The notes beneath the pieces were generated by a model. That model was not told the origin of the DNA. It searched no databases and saw only the letters and a program-made list of their open reading frames with translations. 64,000 nt of DNA from Nocardiopsis ganjiahuensis DSM 45031 (GTDB taxonomy: Bacteria > Actinomycetota > Actinomycetes > Streptosporangiales > Streptosporangiaceae): the NCBI RefSeq assembly GCF_000341085.1, contig NZ_ANBA01000008.1, forward strand, positions 1 through 64,000, read 5' to 3'. Shown piece by piece: positions 57,445 to 64,000 of this stretch (positions within the stretch are counted from its first letter, which is position 1; each line of letters begins with the position of its first letter). The translations under genes and the position numbers were made by a program.

Positions 57445-57846
57445 GTGTCGCGCCGCCGCTCACCGCAGGAGAAGAAGTTCCTGAGTTACCAGAAGGACCG
57501 CCGCAACAACTACGGGGAGAACGACAAGAGCTCCCGTAAGAACATCGCCCGCAACAAGCGCCGCCAGGCGCGGGTACCCCGCCGTCGGGCCGCCGAAGCG
57601 CTGGCCGTGACCAGGGGCGGGCTCGACGCGGACTCCTGCGCCGAGGCCCAGGAGCGGATCGAGGGGCGCAGGCCCACCGAGCGCTGGGTCTGGTCCAAGT
57701 GGCGCGACGCCACCCTGGCCCAGGACGTGCTGTGGAAGCTCGGCGCCCGGGTGCGAGCGCAGGGGCGGGAGGGGGCCGACGCGCGAAGGCTGGAGCGGAT
57801 CCGCCGCGTCCACGCACGCGTGTGCCACCGAGATCCCGCCGAATGA
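57445..57846 (+). CDS. Hypothetical basic protein
   Basis: A 133-residue protein, strongly positive in its first 50 residues (SRRRSPQEKKFLSYQKDRRN, KNIARNKRRQARVPRRR) and near neutral after. The second half is predicted helical (DAEEAQERIEG-like, SKWRDATLAQDVLWKLGARV). It has no known domain. GTG 57445 is supported by GGAGGAGGACC immediately upstream. The basic N-terminus suggests binding to nucleic acid. It converges on the Gfo/Idh gene. Confidence 0.6.
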   Translation: MSRRRSPQEKKFLSYQKDRRNNYGENDKSSRKNIARNKRRQARVPRRRAAEALAVTRGGLDADSCAEAQERIEGRRPTERWVWSKWRDATLAQDVLWKLGARVRAQGREGADARRLERIRRVHARVCHRDPAE

Positions 57847-57929
57847 GCCCCGCCGGCCCATCCCTGTCGGTGGAGGCGGTTGCGGGAACGCTGACCGCGG
57901 TCGGCGGGCGAAGGTGCGACGAGGCCCTC

Positions 57930-60609
<2,680 letters not shown>

Positions 60610-60642
60610 CGCCAAGAACGGCACGTGTAGGGCAGGCCGTCA

Positions 60643-60683
60643 GGGGCGGCCCCGCGAACCCCTTCGGGTTCCGGGGCCGCCCC
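60643..60683 (+). terminator. First hairpin after gdhA
   Basis: 12 bp perfect stem (60643-60654 with 60672-60683) with an inner AACCC/GGGTT stem. No T tract. Confidence 0.6.
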
Positions 60684-60712
60684 TCGCGTTGTGTCCGGTT
60701 TCCCTGGAATGC

Positions 60713-60746
60713 AGACCCGTTTTTCTGCGGAGAACGGGTCTTTTTT
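60713..60746 (+). terminator. Intrinsic terminator after gdhA
   Basis: 9 bp stem (60713-60721 with 60733-60741), 11-base loop, then a run of six T (60741-60746). The rest of the 371-base gap between gdhA and the next gene shows no gene. Confidence 0.85.
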
Positions 60747-60980
60747 GCGTGCGTGAGAAAGGTGGGTCGGACCGCGCGGCCGGGTCCGGGTGGCCGGCCG
60801 AGGCGGACCCGGGCCGGTCGGAACGCGTGCGGCGCTCCCTGGATCAGGGGAGCCGGGAACCGCTCCTCCGCTTCGGCTCTGGTGAAGCCGCCTTCTCCGC
60901 TGGGTCCGGTGCGGGACGCGATCCGGGAATGGCCCGGGCCGGGGCCGACAAGGTGCGTCAGGCCCTGGCCCGGGAGGGGG

Positions 60981-61955
60981 TCACCACAGGTGGTGGACCT
61001 GGGGGCGGATGAGCTCGTCGTAGACCTCGCGGACCTGTTCGTGGGTCTTGGCGTCCAGCGGCGCCAGCCGCGCGGCGGCGGCGTTGGCTCGGGCCTGGTC
61101 CCCGTTGCGGGCGCCGGGGATGACCACGCTCACCCCGTCCTGGTCCAGGATCCAGCGCAGCGCGAACTGGGCCAGGGTGGCACCCTCGGGCACCAGGGGG
61201 CGCAGGCGTTCGACGGCCTCCAGACCGGTCTCGAAGTCCACACCGGAGAAGGTCTCGCCCTTGTCGAAGGCCTCGCCCTGGCGGTTGAAGTTGCGGTGGT
61301 CGTCCTCGCCGAAGCGGCTGGCGGCGGTGTACTTGCCCGACAGCAGGCCGCTGGCCAGGGGGACCCGAACGATGATCCCGGTCCCGGACGCCTTGGCGGC
61401 GGGCAGGACGCGCTCCAGGGGCTTGTGCCGGAAGGCGTTGAGGATGATCTGCACGCTGGCCACGTTGGGGCGGGCGATGGCCGCCAGCGCCTGGTCGCAG
61501 GTCTCCACCGAGACCCCGTAGGCGCGCATGCGCCCCTCGGAGACCATGGCGTCCAGGTCGTCGAAGACGGCGTCGGTGTCGATGACGGCCGAGGGCGGGC
61601 AGTGCAGCTGCACGAGGTCGACGGTGTCCACGCCCAGGTTGCGGCGGGAGTCGTCGTTCCAGGCACGGAAGTTGCCCGAGTTGTAGTGAGCGGGGTCCTG
61701 GGCCATGCGGCGGCCCATCTTGGTGGCCACGGTCAGGTGGGGATGGTCCTTGAGGAGCCGGCCGACGAGTCTTTCGCTGCGCCCGTCACCGTAGACGTCG
61801 GCGGTGTCGACAAAGGTGACGCCTTCCTCCACGGCTGTGTTCAGGGCGTTCAGGGCGTCGGCCTCACTGACCTCGCCCCAGGCGGAGCCGATCTGCCAGG
61901 CGCCGAAACCGACGATGCCGACGTCGGCGACGGTACCGAGTTCGCGTGTGTCCAT
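60981..61955 (-). CDS. Aldo/keto reductase
   Basis: A 324-residue AKR. Visible tetrad residues: FVDTADVYGDGRSERLVGRL (Asp, Tyr), LTVATKMGRRM (Lys), and VDLVQLHCPPSAVIDTDAVF (His). The cofactor-binding C-terminus has GVSVVIPGARNGDQARANAA. It is not closely similar in motif detail to the AKR at 28962, so the two are not a recent duplication. The ATG at 61955 starts the family sequence. The substrate is unknown. It is followed on the same strand by no partner gene. Confidence 0.88.
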   Translation of the reverse strand: MDTRELGTVADVGIVGFGAWQIGSAWGEVSEADALNALNTAVEEGVTFVDTADVYGDGRSERLVGRLLKDHPHLTVATKMGRRMAQDPAHYNSGNFRAWNDDSRRNLGVDTVDLVQLHCPPSAVIDTDAVFDDLDAMVSEGRMRAYGVSVETCDQALAAIARPNVASVQIILNAFRHKPLERVLPAAKASGTGIIVRVPLASGLLSGKYTAASRFGEDDHRNFNRQGEAFDKGETFSGVDFETGLEAVERLRPLVPEGATLAQFALRWILDQDGVSVVIPGARNGDQARANAAAARLAPLDAKTHEQVREVYDELIRPQVHHLW

Positions 61956-62105
61956 AGCCGTGATCCTAGAGCGTCCGGTACCGCTCCCAATCAGGGTCTT
62001 TCGGCCCTGGGTGGTTGGGGGCCGGATCTGCCGCAGGCGCCCGGTCCCGTCGGGCCCGGGTGTCCGGGCCTTCGGGGCGGTGCCGTGGCCGCCCGCGGAA
62101 CGACG

Positions 62106-62744
62106 CTAACCGGGGCCGGGGGCGAGCGCTCCGCGCACCATCGCCTCGGTGAGGGTGCGCACGGAGGCCTTGTCCAGGAGCTCGACGGGGCGTGCGGTGA
62201 GAGTGAACAGGGCGCCGCCGTACAGGGTGATCAGGGTGGCGATCGCCTCCGGTGAGGCCCCGGTGCCCAGGTCCTCGTGCAGCCGGGCGGTACCGGCGAA
62301 CGCGGTGCCTTCGAGCTCGGCGAGGACGGCGGCGAGCGCGGGGCGGCGGCGCGCCTCCAGCTGGAGTTCGAAGATCGCCAGGTAGCGCTCGCGCAGGGTG
62401 GTCACCTCGGTCCACAGGGATTCGGTGAGCAGGTCCACCATGGTCCGGACGGTGGCCTCGGCCCGCTCCTGTGGCGGGGTGGTGTCCGGGTCGGGCAGGG
62501 GGGAGGAGGCGGCGACCGCGGCGGTGGCCTCCGCGGCTTCGGCCAGGTGGACCTCCGCGATCCGCTCGGCGGCGGTGATGAGGAGCTTCTCCCGGTTGCG
62601 GAAGTAGTTGGTGGCGGTCCCCGCTGGTACGCCCGCGCGTGCCTCGACGGCGCGGTGGGTCAGCCCGTGGGTCCCCTGCTCGGCCAGAAGGGCGATGGCC
62701 GCGTCCGCCAGGGCGCGGCGTCGTTGCAGGTTGGCGGGAGGCAT
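62106..62744 (-). CDS. TetR-family regulator divergent from the flavin monooxygenase
   Basis: A 212-residue repressor. DNA-binding domain at residues 5-60: RRRALADAAIALLAEQGTHG, LTHRAVEARAGVPAGTATNY, FRNREKLLITAAERI. The ligand domain is long and Ala-rich (AIFELQLEARRRPALAAVLA), as in TetR proteins that control oxidoreductases. A perfect TATAAT (62757-62752, minus) lies 7 bases before ATG 62744, so the mRNA is probably leaderless. It is divergent from the monooxygenase gene at 62842, the obvious target. Confidence 0.88.
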   Translation of the reverse strand: MPPANLQRRRALADAAIALLAEQGTHGLTHRAVEARAGVPAGTATNYFRNREKLLITAAERIAEVHLAEAAEATAAVAASSPLPDPDTTPPQERAEATVRTMVDLLTESLWTEVTTLRERYLAIFELQLEARRRPALAAVLAELEGTAFAGTARLHEDLGTGASPEAIATLITLYGGALFTLTARPVELLDKASVRTLTEAMVRGALAPGPG

Positions 62745-62841
62745 GGGGGTGATTATAGGGCCCGGAAAGTTACCACTACTATCGTATTGAATGAGGAGGG
62801 GCGGAACCGATCCGCCCGCCGGGAGCAGACGGGGGAGCCCC
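62745..62841. promoter_or_regulatory. Divergent promoter region of tetR and the monooxygenase gene
   Basis: Contains TATAAT for the TetR gene (62757-62752, minus strand) and an AT-rich TTACCACTACTATCGTATTG stretch (62770-62789) that probably holds the monooxygenase promoter and operator; TACTAT or CGTATT could be its -10. GGGGGAGC is the ribosome-binding site before 62842. Confidence 0.5.
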
Positions 62842-64000
62842 ATGAGTGAGCGCACAGCGACGGTCGTCGGCGGAGGTATCGCCGGACTGGCCTCGGCCCT
62901 GTCCCTGGCCCGGGCCGGTTGGAGGACGCGTGTGCTGGAGTCCCGTTCGGGGACGACCGAGGTCGGGTCCGGCCTGGCCCTGCCGCGCAACGGCGTCGTG
63001 GCCCTGAACGCCCTGGGCTTCGACGACGCCGAGATCGACCGGACCGGCCACCGCACGCAGATGACGGGTTTCGTGGACACCCTCGGTCGGCCCATCCTGA
63101 CCATGCCCGTCGACGACCCGCAGGTGCGCGAGTTCACCACCGTGTGGGGGTTCCACCGGCAGAGACTGCACGGACTGCTGGCCCGGGCCGCGCACCAGGA
63201 GGGCGTGGAACTGGTGCGCGGGGCACGTGTGACAGGTGTGGCAGCCGGTCGCCCCGAAGGTGCGCCCGCCGTGGTCAGCTGGCAGCAGAGGGGAACCGGC
63301 CCGGACACGACCGGCCACGAGACCGAGTCGGATCTGGTGGTGGGAGCCGACGGCCTGCGGAGCGCCGTACGCGGCGCACTCCACCCCCGGGTGCGCCCCC
63401 TCTACAGCGGCAGCACCGACTGGCGGGCCATCGTGCCCGTGGCGGCACTGCAGGGCACCGGGCTGGACGGGCGGCTCGTGGAGTACTGGGGACCGGGCAC
63501 GGAGTTCGGGGTCATGCAGGTCAACGCCGAACAGGTGTACTGGTACGGGCACATCAAGGCGCCCGAGCGGGCGGTCTTCGACGACGAGCTCGCCACCGCG
63601 CGCGCCGGCTTCGCCGGCTGGGCACCCGAAGTGCTCGCCCTGATCGACGCCACCACCCCCGACCAGATCATGCGGCACGACGTCCACCACATGCCGGAGG
63701 GCCCACAGAGCTACGTCCGGGGGCGGGTGGTGCTGATCGGAGACGCGGCCCAGGGCGCCCTGCCCACAGGGGGGCTGGGCGCGGCCAGCGCCCTGGAGGA
63801 CGGTGCCAGCCTGGGCCGGCTGGTGGGACCGGCCCGCCGGGGAGACCTCGAGCGGGCCCTGGCCGGGTTCGACGCCCTCCGGCGTCCGCGCCGCCGCGCC
63901 CTGGCCCGACAGGCCCGTGTCGTCGCGCGTTGGGGAGCGGACCTGGGCGGCGGCTGGCGGCAGAAGCTGCGCAACTCCGCGTTTCGGCTGGTCCCCGCAG
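62842..64000 (+). CDS. FAD-dependent monooxygenase, partial
   Basis: The first 386 codons of a class A flavoprotein monooxygenase; the end is outside the window, but only a few residues should be missing. FAD-binding motif TVVGGGIAGLASALSLARAG at the N-terminus, the NADPH/FAD-contact DG motif VVGADGLRSAVRGALHPRV, and the second FAD motif VLIGDAAQGALPTGGLGAAS are all intact. It would hydroxylate an aromatic or similar small molecule using NAD(P)H and O2. ATG 62842 follows a GGGGGAG ribosome-binding site. It is controlled, probably, by the divergent TetR protein. Confidence 0.88.
   Translation, partial: MSERTATVVGGGIAGLASALSLARAGWRTRVLESRSGTTEVGSGLALPRNGVVALNALGFDDAEIDRTGHRTQMTGFVDTLGRPILTMPVDDPQVREFTTVWGFHRQRLHGLLARAAHQEGVELVRGARVTGVAAGRPEGAPAVVSWQQRGTGPDTTGHETESDLVVGADGLRSAVRGALHPRVRPLYSGSTDWRAIVPVAALQGTGLDGRLVEYWGPGTEFGVMQVNAEQVYWYGHIKAPERAVFDDELATARAGFAGWAPEVLALIDATTPDQIMRHDVHHMPEGPQSYVRGRVVLIGDAAQGALPTGGLGAASALEDGASLGRLVGPARRGDLERALAGFDALRRPRRRALARQARVVARWGADLGGGWRQKLRNSAFRLVPA

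Overview
This 64 kb window is very GC-rich DNA from a free-living actinobacterium, most likely a Nocardiopsis-like member of the Nocardiopsaceae (inference from base composition, GTG/TTG starts, leaderless genes and protein families; no rRNA or tRNA gene is present to prove it). Most of it is ordinary chromosome: small operons and single genes for regulation, redox metabolism, hydrolysis and transport, often as divergent regulator/target pairs separated by hairpin terminators. The left edge cuts an ABC-ATPase-like gene and the right edge cuts a flavin monooxygenase gene.

Layout. 0-19 kb: GlxA/AraC regulator, DUF2332 protein, adenine deaminase-type enzyme, class V aminotransferase-fold protein, proline iminopeptidase, TetR regulator, PPOX-fold enzyme, thioredoxin reductase-like flavoprotein, secreted metallophosphatase with a possible PHO box, YoaK-type membrane protein, a zinc alcohol dehydrogenase divergent from its TetR regulator with two operators, an orphan Tn3 transposase fragment, two phosphotransferases, a HemK-like methyltransferase, a beta-propeller protein and a methyltransferase. 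19-29 kb is the accessory region: a pentapeptide-repeat protein, a 6.4 kb Tn3-family transposon (20190-26621) with 50 bp ends, a damaged and chimeric transposase, a methyltransferase, a res site with its serine resolvase and three small unknown cargo genes, then a DUF1062 gene interrupted near its 3' end by an IS200/IS605-type tnpB element. 29-46 kb: aldo/keto reductase with XRE regulator, MOSC protein, nucleotidyltransferase, a DUF1023 hydrolase-DrrA-DrrB exporter operon, NAD(P)-binding protein, GlcD-like oxidase, tandem-domain MerR regulator, two-component system, SDR, a relic of cydA, XRE-cupin regulator, DUF3137-like protein, histidine phosphatase and DJ-1/PfpI protein. 46-64 kb: MetP/MetS-type importer pair, metallo-hydrolase, RNase Z, OmpA-domain lipoprotein, EamA exporter, GNAT enzyme, XRE-cupin regulator, an ArsR regulator divergent from an old yellow enzyme, phosphotransferase, frameshifted Gfo/Idh oxidoreductase, glutamate dehydrogenase, aldo/keto reductase, and a TetR regulator divergent from a flavin monooxygenase.

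The strongest candidate for something new is in the transposon. Its transposase keeps the first two catalytic aspartates, but the region with the third (glutamate) is replaced in frame by about 276 residues ending in what looks like a PD-(D/E)XK nuclease core. A piece of the missing kind of transposase C-terminus survives as an orphan near 13.4 kb. A second recurring signal is a set of regulator and enzyme genes whose -10-like hexamer ends exactly six bases before the ATG, predicting leaderless mRNAs.
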